DNA of 64,000 nt from Bacillota bacterium (GTDB lineage: Bacteria; Bacillota; Clostridia; Lachnospirales; Lachnospiraceae). Below are positions 35,996 through 44,222 of the stretch, in pieces. Numbering within the stretch: position 1 is the stretch's first letter; every line of letters begins with the position of its first letter. The position numbers and the translations under genes were made by a program. Where the stretch lies: NCBI GenBank assembly GCA_023409535.1, contig JAEYGZ010000037.1:248001-312000 (forward strand). The letters are read 5' to 3'. Under the pieces are notes generated by a model. That model was not told the DNA's origin. It did no database searches and saw only the letters and a list, made by a program, of their open reading frames with translations.

Positions 35996-37488
35996 GTATT
36001 AAAATTCTCATTTTTGGATGTTCGGCACGAGCGATAGAACTGGAGAAAATATGTTGCAGTATACCGGAAATATCAATATTAGGGTATACTGATAATGACC
36101 GCTCAAAATGGGGAACAAAGTATTTGGGAAAAGAAGTATATTGTCTGGATGAATTTTTTAAAATATATGAACAGGATAAAGAGATACAGATACTGGTCAT
36201 ACCATTACGTTTTGCGGCAATAGTGGATCAATTAGAAAAACTGGGTAAAAAAAGGCTGAGCATCAGTTTATTTGAAATTCTAAAAAATAGTGGTTTGGAA
36301 AATAAATATAAGAATTTGTTCTTAAGTGCAGGAACCTGTAAGTTAGGAGATGCGGGTAAGGACAAAATTCTTCTGATTTCAAATAATGGTTTGCCGAAGA
36401 AAAATGCGTTATATCGTCAGGGTTTCATATTTCGGAGACTGATTGAATATAGAAGAAAAGGGCTGGATATAGATGCCTATGGATACATAGATTCTCCATA
36501 TCTTGAAGAATATGAGTTTGATTATCAAAAGGTTTTTGAAGGTGGAGAAAATGGACTGGCATTCCTGCTTTCGGTTAGACAATACAAAAAAATACTAATA
36601 CATTTTCCGACAAAAGAAATCATGCAAGTATTGAAGGCGTACATAGATGAAAGCACAGAACTGATTTGCTGGTTACATGGATATGAAGTCCTAAGATGGA
36701 ACAGAAGGATTTTTAATTATTCAGAAAATGAGATAAAAGAGAGCTTTCAAAGTTTGGAAAATGAATCAGAAGAAAGAATGATTTTCTTTAGAAACTTATT
36801 TTCCAGAAGAAATACCAAGTTTATTTTTGTATCTGATTGGCTAAAGAAAATAACAAAAATGGATGTTGGGGTGCTGCCTGAAGCTTATGAGATTATACCG
36901 AATTTTATTGATTCAGAGTTATTTCAATATTATGAAAAAAAACCAGAAGATGTAAAAAAAATATTATTAATAAAATCAAACAAAACGCGGATGTATGCCA
37001 ATGATATCGCATCAAAAGTAATTATAGAATTGTCAAGGCGTCCTATTTTTGAGAAGACAGAAATTAATATTTATGGGGACGGTATACTATTTGAAGATAA
37101 TTATCGAGATTTAATGGATAAGGATTTTCACAATGTCCACATATATAGAAATTTTCTTACACAAAAAGAAATAGCAGAAATACATAGAGAGCATGGAATT
37201 TTTTTGTGTCCTACAAGACAGGATACACAGGGAGTTTCCATGTGTGAAGCAATGAGTAGCGGTCTGGTGGTCGTAACGAATCGAGTTGCGGCAGTTCCAG
37301 AATATATAAACAAGCACTGCGGTGTATTATGTGATAACGAGGATGTAATGCAGATGGCAGATGCAATTGAGTGGTTAGTTATGAATGAAGGCAAGTTTAT
37401 GGAATATTCTCATAATGCAGCTTTATTTATGCGGAATAGATGTGGATTTCATAATACAGTACGAAAAGAATTAGAGTCGATGAATTAG
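35992..37488 (+). CDS. Rossmann-like domain fused to GT4 glycosyltransferase
   Basis: 498 residues. The N-terminal ~110 residues are the shared module in a divergent form (ILIFGCSARAIELEKIC, LGYTDNDRSKWG, ILVIPLRFAAIVDQL). From about 120 a GT-B enzyme begins (KILLISNNGLPKKNALYRQG) and ends with the GT4 donor motif GIFLCPTRQDTQGVSMCEAMSSGLVVV (split around residues 402-428). The enzyme probably adds one sugar of the glycan. A decayed remnant of another module-bearing gene follows directly. Confidence 0.84.
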   Translation: MSIKILIFGCSARAIELEKICCSIPEISILGYTDNDRSKWGTKYLGKEVYCLDEFFKIYEQDKEIQILVIPLRFAAIVDQLEKLGKKRLSISLFEILKNSGLENKYKNLFLSAGTCKLGDAGKDKILLISNNGLPKKNALYRQGFIFRRLIEYRRKGLDIDAYGYIDSPYLEEYEFDYQKVFEGGENGLAFLLSVRQYKKILIHFPTKEIMQVLKAYIDESTELICWLHGYEVLRWNRRIFNYSENEIKESFQSLENESEERMIFFRNLFSRRNTKFIFVSDWLKKITKMDVGVLPEAYEIIPNFIDSELFQYYEKKPEDVKKILLIKSNKTRMYANDIASKVIIELSRRPIFEKTEINIYGDGILFEDNYRDLMDKDFHNVHIYRNFLTQKEIAEIHREHGIFLCPTRQDTQGVSMCEAMSSGLVVVTNRVAAVPEYINKHCGVLCDNEDVMQMADAIEWLVMNEGKFMEYSHNAALFMRNRCGFHNTVRKELESMN

Positions 37489-37495
37489 TGTGTAG

Positions 37496-37692
37496 CGGAA
37501 ACAAATGGATGGATTTCACAGGGAAGCAATAGAAATAAAAAACCGACAGTATGACTACATTCTATAGCTATGGAAAATGAAGAAATCTTCTATGAAATAG
37601 AGCAGGAGATTTTAAAGAATAGTTTATTATCGCAAGAACAAATTGTGGGACCAATTAGGCGTTGGGTGCATAGAAGAAATAGTAGAGGTGTT
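37496..37692 (+). pseudogene. Frameshifted remnant of a Rossmann-module gene (3' end)
   Basis: Frame one (from 37496) reads KQMDGF then NRQYDYIL and hits a TAG at 37565. In the next frame SIAMENEEIFYEIEQEIL, then QEQIVGPIRRW, continues to about 37670. Together they align with the C-terminal end of the 34721 product (FDFVLVAVEKEELYKEI, VGPVQKW). One missing base near 37563 explains the break. No start or upstream domain survives, so this is the tail of a lost gene. Confidence 0.75.
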
Positions 37693-37699
37693 TATATCA

Positions 37700-38968
37700 A
37701 TGAATGCAAAAAATATGTTATTTAAAAAAGAACAGTTGGATAAAGTATTTCAAGAAAATGATTGTATGCTTTATGGTGCAGGAAGGGTAGCGAAAACAGT
37801 TGTAGAATATGCTTCAAAAAGACAATTTGGGATAAATAGAATATTAGTCTCTAATATTAAGGAAAATCCATCGAATATTATGGGAGTACCAGTTTATGTG
37901 ATCACGGATAATCAGGAGAGTCTAAATGACAAATGTCTGATTGTTTGTGCGTTAGAGAATTTACATAATGAAATTGAAAAGAAAATAGAGATATACCATT
38001 TTTATAAAATTATATATATTAGTAAGGAACTTTATGATCAATTAATGTATGCAAATGGCAATTATGAACTGGATAGCTTCTGTGAATTGCGTAGACTAGT
38101 ATACGAAAGTCAGAAAAAGGTAGAAAAAAAGATTGATGCACAGAAAGAAAGTTTGTTGCGCTTTGTGCCTCGTCCTTGCATGGAATATATGGTTTTGAAT
38201 ATATTGGATCACTGCAATCTGCGTTGCAAAGGCTGCGATCATTTTGCATGTATCGCTGAACCGTATTTTGTGCCTTATGAAACCATTCACCGTGATTTGG
38301 ACAGGCTATCAGAAATTTTCCATGGTGATTATATTATGAAAATGTCTGTTATGGGAGGAGAGCCGCTACTACATCCGGATTTGTTGAAGATTTTGGAGGA
38401 TGTTAGAAATCATTTTCCTTATGTAACGATCCGATTAACGACAAATGGTTTATTGCTCTTGAAACAGAGCGAAGATTTTTGGCGTGTGTGTAGGGAGAAT
38501 AAGGTAACTATCGTTAATACAAGATATCCTATAAATCTTGATTTTAATAAGATGAGAGAAAAAGCAAAGTGTGAGGGGGTTATATTTAAACATTTTGAAG
38601 GTACGGGAGATGAAGCAGTAAAAACATTGTTTAAAAAGACAATAAACCTGAAAGGGGATAGCAATCCTGTAGAAAGTTTTGCTAATTGTCACATCTCCAA
38701 TTATGGAAATTTTCTAATGGAAGGAAAGCTATATGGTTGCCCGTTCTCCTGCCAATCCTTTAGGATTTTTAATCAAAAATATGGACAGAATCTTCGAATG
38801 TCAGAGCGTGATTACCTGGATATCTATAGGGTGAAAGATATGCAGGAGATATTTGATTTTGCAGCAAGACCTAAATATTATTGCAGATACTGCTCCGGTT
38901 TGAGCCCTAAGTTTGAATGGGAGAGAAGTAAACAAGAAATGTGTGAATGGATTGAGACGGAGGAATAG
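37700..38968 (+). CDS. Rossmann-like domain fused to radical SAM enzyme, copy 1
   Basis: 423 residues from ATG 37700 (GAGGTG upstream). The module is N-terminal (CMLYGAGRVAKTVVEYA, about 18-34, then LIVCALENLHNEIEKKI). The radical SAM domain starts near 160 with the iron-sulfur motif CNLRCKGC (CxxxCxxC, about 176-183) and MSVMGGEPLLHPDLL. Further cysteines near the C terminus (CPFSC, CRYC) suggest an auxiliary cluster. Such enzymes do radical chemistry such as epimerisation, dehydration or linkage on sugars or peptides. Here the substrate is probably a glycan intermediate. Confidence 0.85.
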   Translation: MNAKNMLFKKEQLDKVFQENDCMLYGAGRVAKTVVEYASKRQFGINRILVSNIKENPSNIMGVPVYVITDNQESLNDKCLIVCALENLHNEIEKKIEIYHFYKIIYISKELYDQLMYANGNYELDSFCELRRLVYESQKKVEKKIDAQKESLLRFVPRPCMEYMVLNILDHCNLRCKGCDHFACIAEPYFVPYETIHRDLDRLSEIFHGDYIMKMSVMGGEPLLHPDLLKILEDVRNHFPYVTIRLTTNGLLLLKQSEDFWRVCRENKVTIVNTRYPINLDFNKMREKAKCEGVIFKHFEGTGDEAVKTLFKKTINLKGDSNPVESFANCHISNYGNFLMEGKLYGCPFSCQSFRIFNQKYGQNLRMSERDYLDIYRVKDMQEIFDFAARPKYYCRYCSGLSPKFEWERSKQEMCEWIETEE

Positions 38969-39004
38969 TATATTTCAAAAGGTGAGATTGGAGAAGTTGC
39001 AATA

Positions 39005-40285
39005 TTGGAAAATGAATTTTTAAACAAAGCAAAAAAATATAAAACTATTATTATTTACGGTTGTGGTGAAGTTGGATCATTAGTACTAAAGGAATTGACA
39101 AGACATGGAATTAAAATCAAATGTTTTGTAATTTCACAGAAAGAAGATAATAAAACGGTTAATGGTATTTCTGTGTTTGGTATTGAAGATCTGTTGGCTG
39201 ACGCAGCGGAAGCCTTGTTTATTATAGCGACAAAAGAATGTTTCCATCAGGAAATAGAACAAACCCTGTTAAAGTATAACATAAAAAATAGGATGTTTGT
39301 TACAAATGAGTTGTTTAGCAATATTGTTTCTAACAGGATCGGACTGTATACCAATGCTTTTCATGAGAGAAATACTCACCTGCAATATAAAGATAGTTAT
39401 TGTGAAAAAAGCGATGATTTTTGGAATAAGTATTTTGCGTTAATCAAGGAGCTTGATGGAGAAAGTGTAGAAGCAGTCAATTTGATTTTGAAAAGAATGA
39501 ATACCTTGTTTAAAAGCAAGGAATGTGAAATGGATATTTTTGATGAAAATGAAAAAGACGCATTGCAAAAAATTCAGATTGAATTTAAGGCAAAAATATT
39601 TCAACTTGACACGGGTATGTTCATCTATAAAAATTATTTACTTCCCAAGAAATATTTTGATATTAATGTCTATTATTATGCTTGTGGATGTAATCTATTT
39701 CAATCCTTTAATAAAATAAGTAAAGGGAATATCATAGATGCCGGTGCATATATCGGTGATTCTGCACTTCTCTTTGCAAAGATGACAAGAGGTAAGGTGT
39801 ATGCATGGGAAGCAGTAAAGGAAAATTGTGATTATATAAAGGAAACTGTACGATTAAATAACTTGAATAATTTAGAGATAGTTAATAAGGCTGTAGGTAG
39901 GAAAAGTGAAAAAGCTCTTATTGAGAAAAACGCAAATTTAAACTGGAGCACAATGAAGCCTTACCAAAGCAGAACCTATGGAGAAAATAACACTGTGGAT
40001 ATGCAAAGTATAGATGATTTCGTTGAGGAAAACAAATTAGTAATTTCTTTAATTAAACTGCATGTAGAGGGAATGGAATCAGAGGCAATCAGAGGAGCGG
40101 AGAAAACACTCCGAACTCAAAAACCAGCTTTGCTGATCCATATTCATCATACACCAACCGATTTTTTTGGAATCAAGCCATATATTGAGGAATTAAATCT
40201 GGGTTATTCATTTAAAGTTTATAAACCGGTCAATGGAAATATTATTACAGGTACAATGCTGTTGGGGGAAGTTGTACAGATATGA
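39005..40285 (+). CDS. Rossmann-like domain fused to FkbM-type methyltransferase
   Basis: 426 residues from a TTG start; GGAG lies about 11 bases upstream. The N-terminal module (IIIYGCGEVGSLVLKEL, about 13-29, ALFIIATKECFHQEIEQTL) is followed by a helical linker. An FkbM methyltransferase domain begins near 240: NIIDAGAYIGDSALLFAKM (SAM-binding), VYAWEAVKEN, and the late LIKLHVEGMESEAIRGAE. FkbM enzymes O-methylate sugars or polyketides. Methylation of a flagellar sugar is the likely role. Confidence 0.85.
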   Translation: MENEFLNKAKKYKTIIIYGCGEVGSLVLKELTRHGIKIKCFVISQKEDNKTVNGISVFGIEDLLADAAEALFIIATKECFHQEIEQTLLKYNIKNRMFVTNELFSNIVSNRIGLYTNAFHERNTHLQYKDSYCEKSDDFWNKYFALIKELDGESVEAVNLILKRMNTLFKSKECEMDIFDENEKDALQKIQIEFKAKIFQLDTGMFIYKNYLLPKKYFDINVYYYACGCNLFQSFNKISKGNIIDAGAYIGDSALLFAKMTRGKVYAWEAVKENCDYIKETVRLNNLNNLEIVNKAVGRKSEKALIEKNANLNWSTMKPYQSRTYGENNTVDMQSIDDFVEENKLVISLIKLHVEGMESEAIRGAEKTLRTQKPALLIHIHHTPTDFFGIKPYIEELNLGYSFKVYKPVNGNIITGTMLLGEVVQI

Positions 40286-40362
40286 CTTTCTATGAGGAAG
40301 AATATGAGATCATGCACGAGTGTTGTTGTAGATATTAGACTTTCTGTTAATGGAGATACGTT

Positions 40363-41505
40363 ATGATAGAGACAAAAATAGATGAAATTATTAGAGGCAA
40401 TAATGTACTTATATACGGTAAGGGGAAAGTTGGGAAGCTTTTTTTTCAGTGGCTAAAGTTACATCAGATAGACAATGTTTCGGGATTTGTTGTTTCCGGT
40501 TTGGATGATGAAATGATATGTATGGGTAAGCCTGTAATAGAAGTAGGGGAGGTTAAGCAAAAATTCCCAGATGCTATAATAATTGTCTGCGTAGGTGAAC
40601 TTTATAGACAGGAAGTCATTCAAACATTAAAGGAGTATAATGTAGTACAATACATAGCCCTTTCTGATGAAATGATAGAGAGCTTTTCTAAAAATGTATT
40701 ACGGTTAGAACCTAGAAAGTCATTAAAATATGAGGTACATATAACAGAACATTGCAATTTGAATTGTAGAGGCTGTTTTCACTGCAGTCCCCTTGCAAAG
40801 GAAGAATTTTTATCTGTAGAGGAATATGAAAAAGACTGCAATAGACTATCTGAATTATATCAAGGAAATATGGAGTGCATTGAACTTATGGGGGGAGAAC
40901 CGTTACTTCATCCTGAGATTATTGAGTTCTTTAGGATAACGAGAAATTGTTTTAAAACAGGCAGGGTTGTTCTTGTAACAAATGGATTATTGTTGTTAAA
41001 AATGAAAGAAGATTTTTGGATTGCTGCAAAAAAATATAATATTGAGCTTGCACCTACGAAATATCCTATTCGTGTAGACTACGATTCTATTGAGAAAAAG
41101 GCAAAAGAATATGGTATTCCTTATTACAATTTCAGTATGGTTGTTGATGAGTATGGGAATAAATTATTGGAAAATTATCATTTTGATATTGAGGGAGATC
41201 AGTCGCCGGAGGATAATTTTTACAATAAATGTTACAGAGGAAATTATTGTATAACACTGAGCCATGGAAGAATATATTCCTGTGCTATAGGTGCTCATTT
41301 ACATCATTTTAAAAATTATTTTGGATTAGAAAAAATTCAAATCTCTGATGAAAATAGCATTGATATATATAGTGCGAAAGATGCCAATGAAATAGCAGAA
41401 TTTTTAACACATCCAATGCCGGTGTGTAAATATTGTAAATTGACTGAAGAAAAAAGAATGATTCCATTCCAGCAAACGAATAGAAATATTGAAGAGTGGT
41501 TGTAA
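40363..41505 (+). CDS. Rossmann-like domain fused to radical SAM enzyme, copy 2
   Basis: 380 residues. The module is N-terminal (VLIYGKGKVGKLFFQWL, about 15-31, IIIVCVGELYRQEVIQTL). The radical SAM part begins near 125 with HITEHCNLNCRGCFHC (CxxxCxxC about 132-139) and ELMGGEPLLHPEII, with later cysteines at CYRGNYC, CAIG and CKYC. It is a clear paralogue of the 37700 gene with the same architecture. Two such enzymes in one operon suggest two sequential or alternative radical steps. The next gene is 45 bases on. Confidence 0.85.
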   Translation: MIETKIDEIIRGNNVLIYGKGKVGKLFFQWLKLHQIDNVSGFVVSGLDDEMICMGKPVIEVGEVKQKFPDAIIIVCVGELYRQEVIQTLKEYNVVQYIALSDEMIESFSKNVLRLEPRKSLKYEVHITEHCNLNCRGCFHCSPLAKEEFLSVEEYEKDCNRLSELYQGNMECIELMGGEPLLHPEIIEFFRITRNCFKTGRVVLVTNGLLLLKMKEDFWIAAKKYNIELAPTKYPIRVDYDSIEKKAKEYGIPYYNFSMVVDEYGNKLLENYHFDIEGDQSPEDNFYNKCYRGNYCITLSHGRIYSCAIGAHLHHFKNYFGLEKIQISDENSIDIYSAKDANEIAEFLTHPMPVCKYCKLTEEKRMIPFQQTNRNIEEWL

Positions 41506-41550
41506 TAAGGGAAGGTTTGAATTTGATAGTACAAATTAAGGAGATAAACA

Positions 41551-42711
41551 ATGATAGACATAAGGCCGTGTTTTGGAGATGCATATTTTGATGAAGATAT
41601 AATGTGGTATTTTGACAACTCTATTTTTTCATTATGTAGAATGAATCTTAAAACAGGAAAAGTGGATATACTTGCAGTATATACAGGAGAAAGGACTTTT
41701 GGAGCAAGAAGAATTTTTGCTAATAAAGGTGTTCTTTTTATAACGGCTTATAATTCCTCTGATATATTGAAATATTCAAAGAGTGAAAATAAAATAGATG
41801 TATTGAAAAATGTACAGGAAACGTTTCTACCGGAATATTTACACAATTTTTATGATTATCATATGTGCATAGAGGATAAGATTTGGTTTTTTTCAACTTA
41901 TTATGAAAAACCGGTTTATTACTTCGATATGCAGACAGAACAGTTTTATCAGGATGATATATTAAATAAGTACATTTCTAAACATATCGAAAAAGGAAAA
42001 ATAGCAGCACTTTATGCGAACGGGTATAAGGATTGTTATTGGACAGCATTATATAATACCAATATATTTATCAAACATAGTTTGAAAGATAGAAGCATAG
42101 AAGAGTTTAAAATAGTGGATGCAAATATTCATCTGAATGCGATATGTTATGATGGAGAAAAAATATGGTTAACACAATCAGATAATGGAAACATAATCTG
42201 TATAGAAAAATCGGGGAAAATTATAAACATTTTTGAAGGTATTTCAAATGGTGTTGGAAAAGAATTTTCGAAGATTATTAATACAAGAGATAGAATAGTT
42301 GTGTTGCCTCGTCTTGGTGATACTCTTCTTTTGATTGACAAAAAAGATATGAAGATGCGTAAGGTAAACCTTACAGAAATGGATTTAGATTATGTTTCGT
42401 CAAAGCATGGATGGGCAAAAATATTAAATTGTCTTGAATTGGAGGATAAATTGTTTTTTCTGCCATGGGGACTGGATTCATTATTTACAATAGGCAGGTC
42501 AGGAAGCGAATTAAAAAAGATAGAAATTTCATATCTGGAATCTGAACTGATGAGTATAATGTTAAACAGGGAAAAAAGTATCTCTGAAAGTCAAGATATA
42601 AGTTTGGAATGTTTGGTGAAATATAGTATGTTATTAGATAGAAAAGTAGTTCATGATGAAAATTTAGTAGGAAAAAAAATATTTGACGGCATGCATAAAC
42701 TGTGTGAGTGA
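41551..42711 (+). CDS. Unknown protein with beta-propeller-like repeats
   Basis: 386 residues, family not recognised. The sequence is a series of short strand-rich units with aromatic-Asp endings (WYFDNSIFSLCRMNLKTGKV, GVLFITAYNSSDILKYSK, KIWFFSTYYEKPVYYFD, KIWLTQSDNGNIICIEKSG, RIVVLPRLGDTLLLIDKKD), as in five- to seven-bladed propellers. There is no signal peptide, so it should be cytoplasmic, unlike most propellers of this look. It starts after AAGGAG and ends the AT-rich operon. It may scaffold the transferases or bind the growing glycan. Confidence 0.6.
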   Translation: MIDIRPCFGDAYFDEDIMWYFDNSIFSLCRMNLKTGKVDILAVYTGERTFGARRIFANKGVLFITAYNSSDILKYSKSENKIDVLKNVQETFLPEYLHNFYDYHMCIEDKIWFFSTYYEKPVYYFDMQTEQFYQDDILNKYISKHIEKGKIAALYANGYKDCYWTALYNTNIFIKHSLKDRSIEEFKIVDANIHLNAICYDGEKIWLTQSDNGNIICIEKSGKIINIFEGISNGVGKEFSKIINTRDRIVVLPRLGDTLLLIDKKDMKMRKVNLTEMDLDYVSSKHGWAKILNCLELEDKLFFLPWGLDSLFTIGRSGSELKKIEISYLESELMSIMLNREKSISESQDISLECLVKYSMLLDRKVVHDENLVGKKIFDGMHKLCE

Positions 42712-42740
42712 TAAATCACCATTGATTAGGAGGTGTTGTC

Positions 42741-42824
42741 TTGCAAAAATTCATAATCTTTGGAGCAAAGGCTTTAGCCCTTGGAATATATCGGGCAATA
42801 CAGGAATTACATTCAGAATATTAG
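42741..42824 (+). pseudogene. 5' remnant of a Rossmann-module gene, probably DUF4422 type
   Basis: AGGAGGTG at 42728-42735 precedes a TTG at 42741 that opens a 27-codon frame (QKFIIFGAKALALGIYRAIQ) ending in TAG at 42822. The sequence matches the start of the shared module and is closest to the N terminus of the DUF4422 gene at 44223 (VSIYGAQLLAETIYTAM). A good ribosome site with a gene cut off after about 27 codons marks a deletion junction. Confidence 0.72.
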
Positions 42825-43026
42825 GTAACATATTTTCTAGCTTATTCTTAGATAGTAACCCATCTACCCTTGTTGCTTTATTGGTTCTAGAACTTAGGAA
42901 TTTCGCTATAGAACTTACACTGAAAGAAAAGGCTTCCATATCCTCATAGAAATATCGCAAGATATACAGCATAGGTATAGAAATCTATTCAATAATTAAT
43001 ATAATATTTTCAATTGGAGGCAAATA
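42825..43026. other. Junction sequence between the island remnant and ugd
   Basis: An AT-rich stretch with no plus-strand gene. The minus strand is open from 42972 back through the remnant (MLYILRYFYEDMEAF at its start) with no ribosome site. This may be a fragment of a second gene joined at the deletion point; its family is not recognised. GGAGG at 43016 belongs to the next gene. Confidence 0.4.
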
Positions 43027-44211
43027 ATGAAAATCGCAGTTGCTGGAATTGGATATGTCGGTTTATCAAATGCAATTCTTTTATCGCAAAAGAATGAGGT
43101 ATATGCACTTGACATTAATACTGAACGGGTGAAGATGGTTAATCGAAGAAAATCGCCTCTGGTGGATCCTGAAATTGAAGAATATCTGGCAACTCAGGAG
43201 TTGAATTTAGTTGCTACCACAGATGCAAATGAAGCTTATTATGGCGCAGATTATATTATCATCTCTACACCAACGAACTATGACCCTGAGAAGAATTATT
43301 TTGACACCTCTTCTGTGGAAACAGTTATAGAGACAGTTTTGAAGCTGGCACCGGAAGCAGTTATGATCATTAAGTCCACCGTACCGGTAGGCTATACAGA
43401 GAGTATCTGTAACAAATATAACACACAAAATATTCTCTTCTCACCGGAATTTCTCAGAGAAGGACATGCTTTATATGATAATCTTTATCCCTCCAGAATT
43501 GTGGTAGGAGTTCCTGAAAATCATAATATTCTGCGGGCGAAGGCCGAGCAATTTGCATTCTTACTTAAGGATGCTGCTATAAAAGAGGATATCCCGGTTT
43601 TGCTAACGAATCTAACGGAGGCCGAGGCAATAAAACTATTTGCAAATACCTATCTTGCGCTGAGGGTTGCATTTTTTAACGAACTGGATACCTATGCTGA
43701 GGTACGCGGATTGAATACAAGACAGATTATTGAAGGTGTGGGACTAGACCCTAGGATTGGTACACATTATAATAATCCTTCCTTTGGATACGGTGGGTAT
43801 TGTCTGCCGAAGGATACCAAGCAGCTCCTTGCAAATTATGCGGATGTTCCCAATAATATCATTAGTGCAATTGTAGAAGCAAATCGTACCCGTAAGGATT
43901 TTATTGCCGAGAGCATTATAAAGAGAAAGCCGAAGATAGTGGGAATTTACCGACTGACGATGAAGGTGAATTCTGATAATTTCAGGCAATCTTCCATACA
44001 GGGTGTAATGAAGAGACTCAAGGCAAAGGGAATAGAAGTTGTTGTATATGAACCAGGTTTGCGTGAAGAAAGCTTTTTTAATTCCATGGTGATCAGGGAG
44101 CTGGAGAGCTTTAAGCAAATGTCCGATGTTATTCTTGCGAATCGTTATAATGAAGAGATCGCTGATGTTATGGATAAGGTATATACAAGGGATTTATTTT
44201 TCAGGGATTAG
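43027..44211 (+). CDS. ugd: UDP-glucose 6-dehydrogenase
   Basis: 394 residues. N-terminal NAD-binding IAVAGIGYVGLSNAILL (about 3-19), STPTNYD, KSTVPVGYTE and FSPEFLREG, then the catalytic loop GYGGYCLPKDTKQL with the active-site Cys near 260. It oxidises UDP-glucose to UDP-glucuronate, which the epimerase at 24279 can turn into UDP-galacturonate and the UXS-like enzyme at 29333 might use. Base composition returns to the typical level here, outside the AT-rich block. Confidence 0.93.
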   Translation: MKIAVAGIGYVGLSNAILLSQKNEVYALDINTERVKMVNRRKSPLVDPEIEEYLATQELNLVATTDANEAYYGADYIIISTPTNYDPEKNYFDTSSVETVIETVLKLAPEAVMIIKSTVPVGYTESICNKYNTQNILFSPEFLREGHALYDNLYPSRIVVGVPENHNILRAKAEQFAFLLKDAAIKEDIPVLLTNLTEAEAIKLFANTYLALRVAFFNELDTYAEVRGLNTRQIIEGVGLDPRIGTHYNNPSFGYGGYCLPKDTKQLLANYADVPNNIISAIVEANRTRKDFIAESIIKRKPKIVGIYRLTMKVNSDNFRQSSIQGVMKRLKAKGIEVVVYEPGLREESFFNSMVIRELESFKQMSDVILANRYNEEIADVMDKVYTRDLFFRD

Positions 44212-44222
44212 GGGGATCTTTA

